Source of the DNA: Candidatus Poribacteria bacterium
GTDB lineage: Bacteria > Poribacteria > WGA-4E > WGA-3G
Length of the DNA: 64,000 bases
Reading direction: 5' to 3'
Assembly (NCBI GenBank): GCA_028820845.1
Contig: JAPPII010000092.1
Location: 108,571 to 172,570 of the forward strand
The translations under genes were made by a program, and so were the position numbers. Below, in pieces: positions 46,273 to 55,589 of this stretch (position 1 is the stretch's first letter; every line of letters starts with the position of its first letter). Under the pieces are notes generated by a model. It saw only the letters and a program-made list of their open reading frames with translations. It did no database searches and was not told the DNA's origin.

Positions 46273-49200
46273 GTGAGAAAAAGCCACCCCGATCTGCCTA
46301 CCTATCACCAACACCGATGCTCCAACAAGAAACGCGTAGGTACAGGAAACGCTGTATCGCGCCGTCGTTCTATTTTTGCAGAAGCCGCTTCAATTGCGGT
46401 TATAGGCATAGGTGTTTTGGTTATTGCCTATCTCTTCTGTCCTCCACAGATGCTTATCGCCCAAGATGCCCCGCCACAGGAACAAATACCGACTGATGGG
46501 GAACAGACACCTGACACTCCAGACGAAACGCCTACTGATGGAGAACAGCCCCCTGATACCGCAGATGAAGCACCGACTGATGCGGAACAACCCCCTGATG
46601 CCACAGACGAAACGCCGACTGATGCGGAACAGCCTCCCGATGCAACGGATGAGACGGAAGCGGAAGGCGAAACTGCCTCTGAACGTTTGAATCCAGAAAC
46701 CGACGTTCCTGAGGAAGGCATGGTGATTGGTGATGGTGACAGTGTGTCGATGGTGGAGAATTTTGTTCAAATTCACGGCAACGCCCTCGTCAAATTTGAA
46801 GATGTCATCCTGCGTGCTGATCATGTCTGGGCTGACTTTGATGAAAATCTGATGCGTGCTTCTGGAAACGTTCACCTTAAGGTCGGCGACGAAGAAACCT
46901 ATTCCGATGAACTCGTCTTTAACCTTGAAACCAAAAAGGGAATCGCCAGAAATGGATTTACTTATAGCGATCCTTGGTATTTTGGCGGTAGCGAAATCTT
47001 TAAAATAGAGGAAGATAAATCTTATGTCCGTGGCGCGACCCTGACGACCTGTTCTCTGGAACATCCACACTACTATTTCAGTGTCTCTGAAGTGATTGTC
47101 CGAATGAATCAGGAACTGATTGCCAAGAACATCGTCCTGCGCATCGGCGGATTTCCCTTGTTCTACTTTCCAGCCATCCGTCGCGACTTACGCAAAGGGA
47201 AAATTGCCAAGATTATCGTCAAAGTCGGAACCGACAGCTACCAAGGACCCTACCTCAGCATTATCCAACCCCTTGTTCGTAAAAGACGCTACGATGCCGC
47301 ACTCCTTTATGACAGAAGCGCGCGGCGAGGACAAGGTTACGGGTTTGAGGGAAAGTATCGTTTTCGTGATACAAAGTATAAAGAGATACATATCGCTATT
47401 CCGGAGGATGCAACGCCGAACCAACGCACCAAATTGGAAGAGAAGGCGAACGAGTTACAAGAACGACTTGACGGTGAATATGATCGTTATTGGCTGAGGC
47501 AACTATTCCTTGAATATAAGATTACGGATGAGGATATCGCCCGCGCGAAAGAGAGTGCCGAGGAAGTCCGAACGCAGGCTTTAGAAGAAGGCACGGACTT
47601 TGCCCAACTCGCACAAAGCAACTCTGACCACTCTGACACCCGTTATGAGGGCGGCGATATAGGGTTCCTCGTTCCCGGCGAAACGGATGAAGATGGAAAT
47701 CCAAAACTCGATCCCGCTTTGGAGGCAGCCGCCTTTGCACTACAAGAAGGCGAAGTGAGTTCGATTATACAGACGGAGTCCGCTTTTCATATTCTCAAAG
47801 CCGATCGCGTGATTGACGTTTATGGCGAGCGTGAAGTCAGACTTCGCCGCATCGACATCAATATTACTGCAAGCGATGATACCGAAGCGATGCTCCGGGA
47901 ATTAGCTGACGATCTCCTACAACAGGCACATGAGGGTGAATCCTTTGAACAACTCCTACAACGCGCCGATGTTCTCTCTGACTATATCCAAGCGACGCTT
48001 TCCGAAATTAATGAAGGCAAAGGGATGCTGCTAAATGAGATGGATACCGCTTGGCAATATTCTGTTAGGCGTATGGAAAACCCGGGTGATGTTACAGAGC
48101 GTCGTCCTGTTTCTACGCCAGAAGGATTTTACATCTTCCAATTAATTGAAAAAGAGGAAACACCTACTTTTGAGGCACTCGCTGAAGAATTCGAGGCGGA
48201 ATGGGAGACTTTTTACGAAGGCATAATGAATCCAGTACCAGAGGGCAGCGAAGAAAATGGAGATGCCCCAGAGACACAAAAGACCGATGAAATGGATGTA
48301 GAAGGGACGGATGTGCCACCTACAGTTCCAGAACCGACAGAAGAAATTGAAACCAGCGATGCAGAAGAAGAAATCCAAGATGCTGAAACGACTGAACCGG
48401 AAGACCTCCAAGAAATGGAGTCTCAAGAGGAAAGTCAAGAGACGGAGGCAATTGAACCGGAAGGCGACCAAGAAGAAAGCCAAGACGCTGAAGCGATTGA
48501 ACCGGAAGGCGATCAAGACGGTGAGACAGAAGACGAAGATGTAGTCGACTCAGACGAAGAAACGGAAGAAGAAGACACGGAAGAGGGAGTCTACAGGCAA
48601 CACGACTTTCGCGGAAGGTGGGAAGACCCAAGTGCTGTCGCCTCGGAAGCGCAGAGCTTGTACGCTGGCGAACATAGCCGTCGCCCGATTAGAACACGGA
48701 GATCCTTCCGTCTTATCAAAGTCGATAGAAAGCGGGCGTATCGAGGGGATATCTACTTCTACGGCGCGGATCGCTACTCTTATGAACGACAGAACGCTAC
48801 TCGGATTGGTAGAAGCTGGATTATGCGATGGGCACATACCCAATCGTTCTTTACCCCGTGGGACAGCCGAGAAGCCGGCAGACGCCCCATCAGCTTTAAC
48901 GGTAGGACAGAGTTACGCGCCCTTAATTATAAAGAGGATTTGCAACTTCCGGGTGAATCGACGCTCAACTCTTTCGGCATACTCACCTACGGTACCGCCT
49001 TCTCTGCCTCCAGTCGAGACGATCTTGATGAGAACGGGAATCTCAGGTTTTCACGAGAAACTATTGGGGACTTCACAGGTAGGGTTGAAGTCCGCCACAT
49101 TCACGATTTCACGGGTGAGGGTACAAACTCATTGCAAAAACTCCCACAACTCACTTTGAACTTCTCACGAATGCGTGTGAATGCATTCCCACTCTTTGAA

Positions 49201-50418
49201 ACCCTCAACGATGGTATGGTATCCATTGCTGAGAAATTCAAAACGGAAACACCGTTTCTCTCAATGTTTACAGTTCCCACACTGGACAGTACGAGTCTTG
49301 ACCTGGATGTTGAACTTGGAAATTTCTTTAGAGAGGTTTATCGTGGTAAGGGCGGTGAGGAGCGGGATGTGTACCTACAGACAATGGATCTCGGATTCGA
49401 TGTCCGAAAGCAATCAACGCTTCTGATTACACCGCTCCGTGAACTCCAGCTGAGTCTCTATCTTAACACAAACGCGATTTGGCACGACCGGGATCAAAGC
49501 CAAAATAGGAACATTATACGCGGTGTTTACAGTATCAATGCAACCGCGACGAATACACTCTTCCGTATCTTTGATGTCAGTTACATCCCCGGATTGCGGA
49601 AATTGCGGCACGAGATACAATCCTCGCTCCGATTTGATTATCAGCCGCCTGTTGATGAGGACGAAAGTCTCTATCCGTTCGGACCGAGTACCTATTTCTT
49701 TGAGCGGAAGATGCTTTCCTATAACTTCAGCACAAGTTTTGAGATTAAAACCCGACGGAGCCAATCGGCGCATCGTGTTTTCTATTATGATACACGGCTT
49801 ACCGCTGATTTCACTGAATTTGACCCGTTATATAAGCGTAAATACACACCTGTTGAGAGTGATCTTACATTTGTACCTCTCCCGAGTCGAAACCTAAATG
49901 TTACCGTTCGGTTCACCCACGATCCGAATCCGCATCCGGTTGACGGACAAATTTTCAAAATGGTCGGTTTCCGTTCTAATATCCGCTATACGCGACAGAC
50001 GTGGAACGTGAGCCTTGGGAACTCCTTTAGTAAACGCCACACTTCAAGGCAAGCGTCCCGGGCAATCACTGCTACCGGACGCTACCGCCTCAGTCGAAAC
50101 CTTGAATTTGATATCAGTCTCATCTACTATCCGATTGAGCGGCAGTTTTATTCTCAGCGCATTACGATGACTCGGAATCTTCACGACTGGAATCTCCGCA
50201 TCTCATGGAACCGGATTGGTATCAAGCGACAAGACTCGGTCTACAACAACGTCCGCCAAGATTTCACATTCCAAGTTAGTCTAATTCAGGAACCTGCGAT
50301 TTCAATGGGGGTCGGCTATGACGCTACAACTGAAACTTGGGGTGTCCGCACCGTACCTGCAGGCATGCCTTACAACGCCTTCGGTACCGGGAGCTCGCTC
50401 GGTAGGTCATATTTCTAA
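46273..50418 (+). CDS. lptD: LptD-like outer-membrane LPS transporter with inserted parvulin domain
   Basis: A 1381-aa protein, far longer than usual LptD (~780-1000). It starts at GTG. A basic leader and hydrophobic segment (~37-60) direct export. Residues ~65-130 are acidic tandem repeats of about 16 residues (PTDGEQPPDTADEAP-like). The OstA/LptA-type periplasmic domain (~145-320; VQIHGNALVKFEDVILRAD, YSDELVFNLETKKG) carries the CSLEHPHYYF motif. Residues ~385-520 are a parvulin PpiC domain with canonical RYEGGDIGF and FHILKAD, followed by a second SurA-like helical segment to ~650. A Glu-rich linker (~670-772) precedes the LptD beta-barrel (~790-1381). LptD inserts LPS into the outer leaflet; here an isomerase seems built in. 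The sequence is continuous with no frameshift. Confidence 0.87.
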   Translation: MRKSHPDLPTYHQHRCSNKKRVGTGNAVSRRRSIFAEAASIAVIGIGVLVIAYLFCPPQMLIAQDAPPQEQIPTDGEQTPDTPDETPTDGEQPPDTADEAPTDAEQPPDATDETPTDAEQPPDATDETEAEGETASERLNPETDVPEEGMVIGDGDSVSMVENFVQIHGNALVKFEDVILRADHVWADFDENLMRASGNVHLKVGDEETYSDELVFNLETKKGIARNGFTYSDPWYFGGSEIFKIEEDKSYVRGATLTTCSLEHPHYYFSVSEVIVRMNQELIAKNIVLRIGGFPLFYFPAIRRDLRKGKIAKIIVKVGTDSYQGPYLSIIQPLVRKRRYDAALLYDRSARRGQGYGFEGKYRFRDTKYKEIHIAIPEDATPNQRTKLEEKANELQERLDGEYDRYWLRQLFLEYKITDEDIARAKESAEEVRTQALEEGTDFAQLAQSNSDHSDTRYEGGDIGFLVPGETDEDGNPKLDPALEAAAFALQEGEVSSIIQTESAFHILKADRVIDVYGEREVRLRRIDINITASDDTEAMLRELADDLLQQAHEGESFEQLLQRADVLSDYIQATLSEINEGKGMLLNEMDTAWQYSVRRMENPGDVTERRPVSTPEGFYIFQLIEKEETPTFEALAEEFEAEWETFYEGIMNPVPEGSEENGDAPETQKTDEMDVEGTDVPPTVPEPTEEIETSDAEEEIQDAETTEPEDLQEMESQEESQETEAIEPEGDQEESQDAEAIEPEGDQDGETEDEDVVDSDEETEEEDTEEGVYRQHDFRGRWEDPSAVASEAQSLYAGEHSRRPIRTRRSFRLIKVDRKRAYRGDIYFYGADRYSYERQNATRIGRSWIMRWAHTQSFFTPWDSREAGRRPISFNGRTELRALNYKEDLQLPGESTLNSFGILTYGTAFSASSRDDLDENGNLRFSRETIGDFTGRVEVRHIHDFTGEGTNSLQKLPQLTLNFSRMRVNAFPLFETLNDGMVSIAEKFKTETPFLSMFTVPTLDSTSLDLDVELGNFFREVYRGKGGEERDVYLQTMDLGFDVRKQSTLLITPLRELQLSLYLNTNAIWHDRDQSQNRNIIRGVYSINATATNTLFRIFDVSYIPGLRKLRHEIQSSLRFDYQPPVDEDESLYPFGPSTYFFERKMLSYNFSTSFEIKTRRSQSAHRVFYYDTRLTADFTEFDPLYKRKYTPVESDLTFVPLPSRNLNVTVRFTHDPNPHPVDGQIFKMVGFRSNIRYTRQTWNVSLGNSFSKRHTSRQASRAITATGRYRLSRNLEFDISLIYYPIERQFYSQRITMTRNLHDWNLRISWNRIGIKRQDSVYNNVRQDFTFQVSLIQEPAISMGVGYDATTETWGVRTVPAGMPYNAFGTGSSLGRSYF

Positions 50419-50432
50419 TTTTTCTTTTTGTA

Positions 50433-50453
50433 GCATAGACTGTTAGTCTGTGC
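50433..50453. repeat. GCATAGACT/AGTCTGTGC palindrome
   Basis: 9-bp arms with one mismatch and a GTT loop, after a T-rich stretch just downstream of the LptD stop. A sibling lies at 55164-55184. It might act as a terminator. Confidence 0.65.
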
Positions 50454-50508
50454 CTGTGTAACCGACAAAAAACCTAAATCGAATCGCCCGAATGCATCTC
50501 AGAAAGTG

Positions 50509-50538
50509 TTGCAAGGATTTTGGAGGATACAGTATAAT
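50509..50538 (+). promoter_or_regulatory. sigma70-type promoter of the toxin-antitoxin pair
   Basis: TTGCAA (50509-50514), 18-bp spacer, TATAAT (50533-50538), just before the toxin gene. Confidence 0.6.
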
Positions 50539-50567
50539 ATCAGCGGAGTGAGGTTTTGAATGAAATC

Positions 50568-50912
50568 ATGAGAGATGTGAAATGGATTGGAGATTCCCGT
50601 GAACAGGTGCAGCGTTTCCCCAAGCCTGTAAGAAGAATAGTAGGACAAGCGTTAAATGCTGCTCAATCCAGACTTAAGCACATTAATGCCAAACCTTTAC
50701 GAGGAGTGGGTTCTGGTGTATTAGAAATTACGGCTCGTTATGATACGAACACCTACCGTGCCGTTTATGCTATTAGAATTGGCAAGAGCATCTATGTGCT
50801 TCATGCATTTCAAAAGAAATCTACTCGTGGTGTTAGGACCCCGAAAAAGGAAATTGACTTAATTAAACAACGTCTGAAGGTAGCGCAAGAGATGGAGGAA
50901 AAAAATGAGTGA
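50568..50912 (+). CDS. HigB/Gp49-like toxin
   Basis: A 114-aa RelE-superfamily toxin of the phage-derived Gp49/HigB type. It begins MRDVKWIGDSREQVQRFP and contains the conserved AKPLRGVGSGVLEITARY and YRAVYAIRIGKSIYVLHAFQKK segments. Such toxins cleave mRNA on the ribosome. The start at 50568 fits the family; a TTG at 50556 would add four residues. It overlaps the antitoxin gene by 8 bp (toxin first, as in higBA). Confidence 0.88.
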   Translation: MRDVKWIGDSREQVQRFPKPVRRIVGQALNAAQSRLKHINAKPLRGVGSGVLEITARYDTNTYRAVYAIRIGKSIYVLHAFQKKSTRGVRTPKKEIDLIKQRLKVAQEMEEKNE

Positions 50913-51231
50913 AGAAATCAAAATTGAGGAGAGTTCTGGAAACGTATTCTTAGACATCGGTTTCTCGAAAGAAGAAGCTGAACGTGAGCAGTTACGGGTG
51001 GATCTTGTGATTAAAATCTATCAACTTTTTGAGGAACTTGAGTTGACTCCTGCAAAGGCATCAACACACTTTGGACTTGATCCATCCGACGTATCCCGAA
51101 TACAAAATGGGGATTTTGATTTTAACGTTGATAAACTATTTACAATCCTCAGTCAGTTGAATCGAAACGTGGAGATTCGCATCACACCTTCCGACGAGAA
51201 AATCGGGTACCTACGAGTCGTTGCAACTTAA
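50905..51231 (+). CDS. HigA-type XRE-family antitoxin
   Basis: A 108-aa antitoxin with a helix-turn-helix (~40-80; LTPAKASTHFGLDPSDVSRI) and C-terminal strand. It pairs with the upstream toxin, neutralises it and probably represses the shared promoter. GGAGG precedes the ATG within the toxin gene. The N-terminal 20 residues (KIEESSGNVFLDIGF) are typical of HigA2-like proteins. Confidence 0.88.
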   Translation: MSEEIKIEESSGNVFLDIGFSKEEAEREQLRVDLVIKIYQLFEELELTPAKASTHFGLDPSDVSRIQNGDFDFNVDKLFTILSQLNRNVEIRITPSDEKIGYLRVVAT

Positions 51232-51242
51232 GGAAAAGCTTC

Positions 51243-52016
51243 ATGGTACTTAAGGATCGGATCGCTATCATAACCGGCGGAAGTTCAGGCATCGGACGCG
51301 GCATCGCCCTCGAATATGCCCGTGAAGGTGCGCGGATCGTCATCGCCGATAAGCAAGAGACACCGCTTCGGGGCAAGTACCACGAAACCGATACCACAAC
51401 ACCAACCGTTGAAGAAATTGAGAAACTCGGTGCGCAAGGAATATTCGTCCAGACCGATGTCTCTGACGCATCGCAAATTGCGGACTTAATCCAGCAGACT
51501 GTCGAACACTTCGGAGGGCTCGATGTCCTCGTCAACAACGCCGGTATCCACATTCCCGGTGGCGCGCAAGAGATCTCCATCGCCGACTGGGACAAAGTCG
51601 TCAGTGTAAACCTCCGCGGCATCTTCGTCGCAACGAAACTCGCACTCCCTCATCTAAAGCGGTCAAAATTTGGAAGGATTATCCAGATCGCCTCTGTCCA
51701 TGCCTACGGCGGCGGTGCGGGACCTGCGTATGCACCGGCGAAAGCGGCTGTCGTCAACATGGTTCGAGATACAGCATTAGAAATCGGTCAATTCGGTATA
51801 ACTGTCAACGCCATCTGTCCGGGATATATTGAAACAGCCATTCAGGACTACCTCACCCCCGAACAAATTGAAGAGGCATTGGAGAAAACCGCTTTGCCAC
51901 GTTTCGGGCTGCCGAGAGACATCGGACGCGCCGCTGTGTTCCTCGCCTCCGACGATGCCGAGTGGGTCACGGGTGCCTCCCTCCTCGTGGATGGTGGATT
52001 CGCCGCTGGTGTGTAG
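51243..52016 (+). CDS. short-chain dehydrogenase/reductase
   Basis: A 257-aa classical SDR: TGGSSGIGRG at ~10-19, NNAG around 98-101, and the catalytic Y-x3-K in AYAPAKAA. It contains a longer loop after the second strand (ETPLRGKYHETDTTTPTVEE) than most. The C-terminal GASLLVDGG is typical. The substrate is unknown. It follows the antitoxin by only 11 bp, so it could be read with it, but its function does not suggest a link. Confidence 0.9.
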   Translation: MVLKDRIAIITGGSSGIGRGIALEYAREGARIVIADKQETPLRGKYHETDTTTPTVEEIEKLGAQGIFVQTDVSDASQIADLIQQTVEHFGGLDVLVNNAGIHIPGGAQEISIADWDKVVSVNLRGIFVATKLALPHLKRSKFGRIIQIASVHAYGGGAGPAYAPAKAAVVNMVRDTALEIGQFGITVNAICPGYIETAIQDYLTPEQIEEALEKTALPRFGLPRDIGRAAVFLASDDAEWVTGASLLVDGGFAAGV

Positions 52017-52079
52017 GATAAACCGTTAGTTTGTGACTTTGAAACAGTACTTTAAAAAATTGACCAGGAGTAACAACAG

Positions 52080-52883
52080 ATGCAAGCAAACCCATGGGGA
52101 ACAATCCGTTTTACAGATAAAGTCGCTTTAATAACAGGCGGTGCTTCTGGCATCGGCAGAGCAACGGCAAATCGTCTGGCAGCCGAAGGGGCACACGTTA
52201 TCATCGCTGACATCAACGCAGATATGGCAAACAAGGTTGTCTCGGAAATCCAAGAAGCAGGCGGGAAGGCACTCTTTGTAGAAGTGGATCTCGCTGATGA
52301 TGAAAGTGTCATCGCAGCAGCACAAGTCGTCTCAGAAAAATTTTCCGCACTCCATAGCCTCGTCAATAATGCCGCTATCGCGGGTGGTGGCGCAATTGAA
52401 GATGGCACGTGGCAACAAACGTGGGGCCCCGAAACGTCTATCGGTCTTCGAGGGTGGGTAATGATCACGCAGCACCTATTACCCCTCTTAAAACAGGAAG
52501 GTGGCGCGATTGTCAACCTCTCATCAGAGGGCGGCTACCTCGGCAGACCCGGCGGATGGGTCTACGATGCCATTAAGTCCGCATGGGTCTCTGCCACGAA
52601 AACGATGGCGTACGAATTCGTCGAATACGGGATTCGAGTTAACGCCGTTGCACCCGGTTGGGTTGTCACAGAGATGCACTTCGGGAGAGCATCCGACCCC
52701 GCGGCTCGGAAAAAGGAGTTAGAGGAGACACCTATCAGGTCCTGCATCATGAAACGCCGCTGTGGCCCCGAAGAGATAGCATCAGCCATCACCTTTCTCC
52801 TCAGTGACGACGCTTCCTATATCACAGGGCAGACAATACACGTTGACGGCGGGCGTTGGGGAATGTCTGTTAGCAGAGATTGA
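52080..52883 (+). CDS. short-chain dehydrogenase/reductase
   Basis: A 267-aa classical SDR with TGGASGIGRA (~19-28), NNAA, and Y-x3-K in YDAIK. GQTIHVDGG closes the domain. It is 63 bp after the previous SDR, on the same strand, and may work in the same pathway; the two are not close copies. AGGAG lies upstream of the ATG. Confidence 0.9.
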   Translation: MQANPWGTIRFTDKVALITGGASGIGRATANRLAAEGAHVIIADINADMANKVVSEIQEAGGKALFVEVDLADDESVIAAAQVVSEKFSALHSLVNNAAIAGGGAIEDGTWQQTWGPETSIGLRGWVMITQHLLPLLKQEGGAIVNLSSEGGYLGRPGGWVYDAIKSAWVSATKTMAYEFVEYGIRVNAVAPGWVVTEMHFGRASDPAARKKELEETPIRSCIMKRRCGPEEIASAITFLLSDDASYITGQTIHVDGGRWGMSVSRD

Positions 52884-52925
52884 TCTATATCCAATGGAAG
52901 CGTGTGTTCACTTTCGTGACTGGTA

Positions 52926-52946
52926 GGTGCGGTTTCCAACCGCACC
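52926..52946. repeat. GGTGCGGTT/AACCGCACC palindrome
   Basis: Perfect 9-bp arms (52926-52934 and 52938-52946) with a TCC loop. It is the third copy of a dispersed intergenic repeat, followed by AACC-rich low-complexity sequence up to the next gene. Confidence 0.85.
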
Positions 52947-52993
52947 GAGCCTTTCTGACAATCAACCGTTAACCGATAACCGACAACTAAAAT

Positions 52994-53542
52994 ATGCCAA
53001 GCAAAACCCACACAACCGCCGTTGTCCTAATCCCGCCAGAATCCGCACAACCACCGATCCAAGCCATCCGCAGAGTCCACGACCGAAACTTCGTGCGATG
53101 GATGCCACACATAACGCTGCTCTATCCGTTCGCTGAACGCCGCGATTTCAGAGATGTTACCGCTGCACTCGCAAAAGCCGCACAGCAGATAATACCCTTT
53201 TCTCTTCAACTGAAACGTTTTGACGCTTTCAAACATCGCAGATCGTGTACGATGTTCCTCGTTCCTGAACCGGCAGATGAAATCGTGCGGTTACACGACA
53301 CACTCCTACAGCATCTGCCTAACTACGATGACACGGCACGGTTCGCAGGCGGATTCCACCCACACCTCTCCGTTGGGCAATTCCAACACCGATCCCTTGA
53401 GAGTGAACAACACCGACTCCAGACAGAATGGCAACCGATACGGTGTGAAATAGTATCTCTTAGCCTTATCTACCGCTCGCCAGAGACGAATGACCGATTC
53501 GTCGTTGCCGAGCAATTCCCCTTTCAAATAGGAAACGCCTAA
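52994..53542 (+). CDS. 2H phosphoesterase / 2'-5' RNA ligase-like protein
   Basis: A 182-aa LigT-like protein with the two HxT/S motifs of the 2H phosphoesterase family: HIT in WMPHITLLYPF (~39) and HLS in GFHPHLSVGQF (~123). The family includes 2'-5' RNA ligase and cyclic phosphodiesterases acting on RNA ends. The actual substrate is not known. It lies 33 bp before hsdM on the same strand, so it may be co-transcribed with the restriction island. Confidence 0.85.
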   Translation: MPSKTHTTAVVLIPPESAQPPIQAIRRVHDRNFVRWMPHITLLYPFAERRDFRDVTAALAKAAQQIIPFSLQLKRFDAFKHRRSCTMFLVPEPADEIVRLHDTLLQHLPNYDDTARFAGGFHPHLSVGQFQHRSLESEQHRLQTEWQPIRCEIVSLSLIYRSPETNDRFVVAEQFPFQIGNA

Positions 53543-53575
53543 TGAAAGCAAAAATTTTATTAATAAGGAAATATC

Positions 53576-55141
53576 ATGGACGCTAACCTCGCCGAGATCG
53601 AAAATCGGCTCTGGAGTGCCGCCGATGAACTCAGAGCCAATTCACGCCTCCGCGCCTCAGAATACTCTACACCCGTACTTGGGCTAATCTTTTTGAGATA
53701 CGCCGATCATAAATTCACACAAGTCGCACAAGCGATTGGCAGCGAAACCGCTGCGGGTAAGCGAAGTAGAACGGATCCGCGAACGCAGTATCAAGCGCGC
53801 GGCGCATTTTACCTACCCGATACCGCACGATTTCAATACCTCCTCAATCTGCCGGAGAGTGAAAACATCGGACAAGCGATCACTGACGCGATGAAGGCAA
53901 TTGAAGCAGAAAATCCGCAGGTCAACGGAGTCCTGCCTAAGACTTACAATCGCCTTGAAAAAAGTACACTCCTTGAACTCCTACGCATCATGGAACAGAT
54001 TCCCATGGATATTGAGGGAGATGCCTTCGGAAAAGTCTACGAGTACTTTCTCGGCAATTTCGCCATGAGCGAAGGACAGCGCGGGGGTGAATTCTTCACG
54101 CCTACCTCCCTCGTGAAACTTATCGTTGAGGTTATCCAACCCTTTCACGGTCGTATTCTCGATCCCGCATGCGGTTCCGGTGGCATGTTCGTCCAGAGTG
54201 CAGCGTTCATCCGCAACCATCAGCAAAACGGAAAGCAAGGACAAATCAGTATTCACGGGGTAGAGCGCGTCGCCGAAACGATTCGATTGTGTAAGATGAA
54301 CCTCGCTGTCCATGCGCTTGAAGGTGATGTCAAACAGGCAAATAGTTACTACGAAGATCCACATAACTGTTTGGATAGGTTCGATTTCGTCATGGCAAAT
54401 CCGCCTTTCAATGTCGATCGCGTGGATAGGGAACGCATCAAAGACGATCCTCGGTTCCCTTTCGGCATGCCTCGTGTCGATAACGCCAATTACGTCTGGA
54501 TTCAGTTATTCTATAGCTCGCTTTCCGAGTCTGGACGGGCAGGCTTTGTCATGGCAAACTCCGCCGCCGATGCCCGCGCCTCTGAACTCGACATCCGCCG
54601 TCAAATTATCGAATCCGGTGCAGTCGATATCATTGTTAGCATCGCCTCAAACTTCTTTTATACGGTCACCTTGCCCTGTACCCTCTGGTTTTTCGACAAA
54701 TCTAAACGCCATACCGATAGACACGATAAAGTGCTATTTATTGATGCGCGACACCTCTATCAACAGGTGAGTCGCGCCCATCGGCAGTTCACACCCAAGC
54801 AACTCGAATTCCTGTCTAATATTGTCAGACTTTATCGGAGTGAATCCCCTGAAAACCGACACGACAGTGCAGATTTCCTCACGACGAAATTCCCTGATGC
54901 AGCATACATTGATGTTCCCGGACTTTGTAAGGTCTCCACGGTTGCCGAAATTGAAGCACAAGGGTGGAGTCTCAACCCTGGACGTTATGTCGGTGTTGCC
55001 GAACAGCGCGCAGACGATTTTGACTTCACCGAGCGGTTTACAGAACTCAATGAGGAATTAGCAGTTCTGAACGCGGAAGCACATCAACTCGAAGAACGCA
55101 TCGCTGAAAATGTTGTAAAGATTCTGGAGGATACGGTATAA
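53576..55141 (+). CDS. hsdM: type I restriction-modification DNA methyltransferase HsdM
   Basis: HsdM (521 aa) is the adenine methyltransferase subunit of a type I RM system. The N12-type helical domain spans ~1-140. The SAM-binding motif [10 protein letters not shown] is near 196 and the catalytic NPPF near 274. The C-terminal helical part contacts HsdS. AAGGAAA precedes the ATG. It heads the hsdM-hsdS-...-hsdR island and needs HsdS for sequence specificity. Confidence 0.96.
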   Translation: MDANLAEIENRLWSAADELRANSRLRASEYSTPVLGLIFLRYADHKFTQVAQAIGSETAAGKRSRTDPRTQYQARGAFYLPDTARFQYLLNLPESENIGQAITDAMKAIEAENPQVNGVLPKTYNRLEKSTLLELLRIMEQIPMDIEGDAFGKVYEYFLGNFAMSEGQRGGEFFTPTSLVKLIVEVIQPFHGRILDPACGSGGMFVQSAAFIRNHQQNGKQGQISIHGVERVAETIRLCKMNLAVHALEGDVKQANSYYEDPHNCLDRFDFVMANPPFNVDRVDRERIKDDPRFPFGMPRVDNANYVWIQLFYSSLSESGRAGFVMANSAADARASELDIRRQIIESGAVDIIVSIASNFFYTVTLPCTLWFFDKSKRHTDRHDKVLFIDARHLYQQVSRAHRQFTPKQLEFLSNIVRLYRSESPENRHDSADFLTTKFPDAAYIDVPGLCKVSTVAEIEAQGWSLNPGRYVGVAEQRADDFDFTERFTELNEELAVLNAEAHQLEERIAENVVKILEDTV

Positions 55142-55163
55142 TAACCTAAGTTGCCACTATGTA

Positions 55164-55184
55164 GCATAGCCTGTTAGGCTGTGC
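55164..55184. repeat. GCATAGCCT/AGGCTGTGC palindrome
   Basis: 9-bp arms with one mismatch and a GTT loop, matching the type at 50433-50453. It lies after hsdM. Confidence 0.65.
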
Positions 55185-55256
55185 AATGTGTCTGCGATCT
55201 GGCTTTATTTTTTTATGAAGTAAATCGGGAATAAACACTTAGAGGAGCAGGTTGAA

Positions 55257-55589
55257 ATGATTCAAATTTCTGAACCGATAACTCTCGAAAAACTATTGCC
55301 ACTAATACAAAAACTACCGAAAATTGAGCGCGAGCGACTCCGTGAATCCCTTGAAAAGGAATCACAACTTGATGCCGCGATTTTGCTCTATCAAGAAGAT
55401 CAGGTAACGCTCGGGAGAGCTGCTGAGTTGGCTGGCATCCATCGTTTTGAGTTTGAAGAGGCTTTGGCAGCAAAAGGTATTTTGAAAATTGTTGAAGTGG
55501 ATTCAGCAGAAACACTGAAAACGCGGATTGCCCCCATCAAACGCCTCCACAAATCAAAAAGGGATAAGAGAAGATCGCACGAACTATGA
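55257..55589 (+). CDS. UPF0175-like antitoxin/HTH protein
   Basis: A 110-aa protein with a UPF0175-type central region (AILLYQEDQVTLGRAAELAG through FEFEEALAAKGI), which in other bacteria belongs to small DNA-binding antitoxin-like proteins usually paired with a PIN toxin. No PIN gene follows; instead the stop codon overlaps the ATG of the chimeric hsdS gene (ATGA, 55586-55589). The N-terminal third (EKLLPLIQKLPKIERERLRE) and basic C-terminus are less typical. It may regulate the restriction operon or be a remnant of a toxin-antitoxin locus. Confidence 0.78.
   Translation: MIQISEPITLEKLLPLIQKLPKIERERLRESLEKESQLDAAILLYQEDQVTLGRAAELAGIHRFEFEEALAAKGILKIVEVDSAETLKTRIAPIKRLHKSKRDKRRSHEL

Noticed and set aside
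46390-47070. A 226-codon antisense frame opposite the LptD N-terminus.
   Set aside because: Shadow of an acidic repeat region of lptD; no ribosome site or recognisable protein.
48142-48516. Antisense frame rich in Phe/Arg opposite the acidic linker of lptD.
   Set aside because: Composition is a direct consequence of the Glu-rich sense strand.
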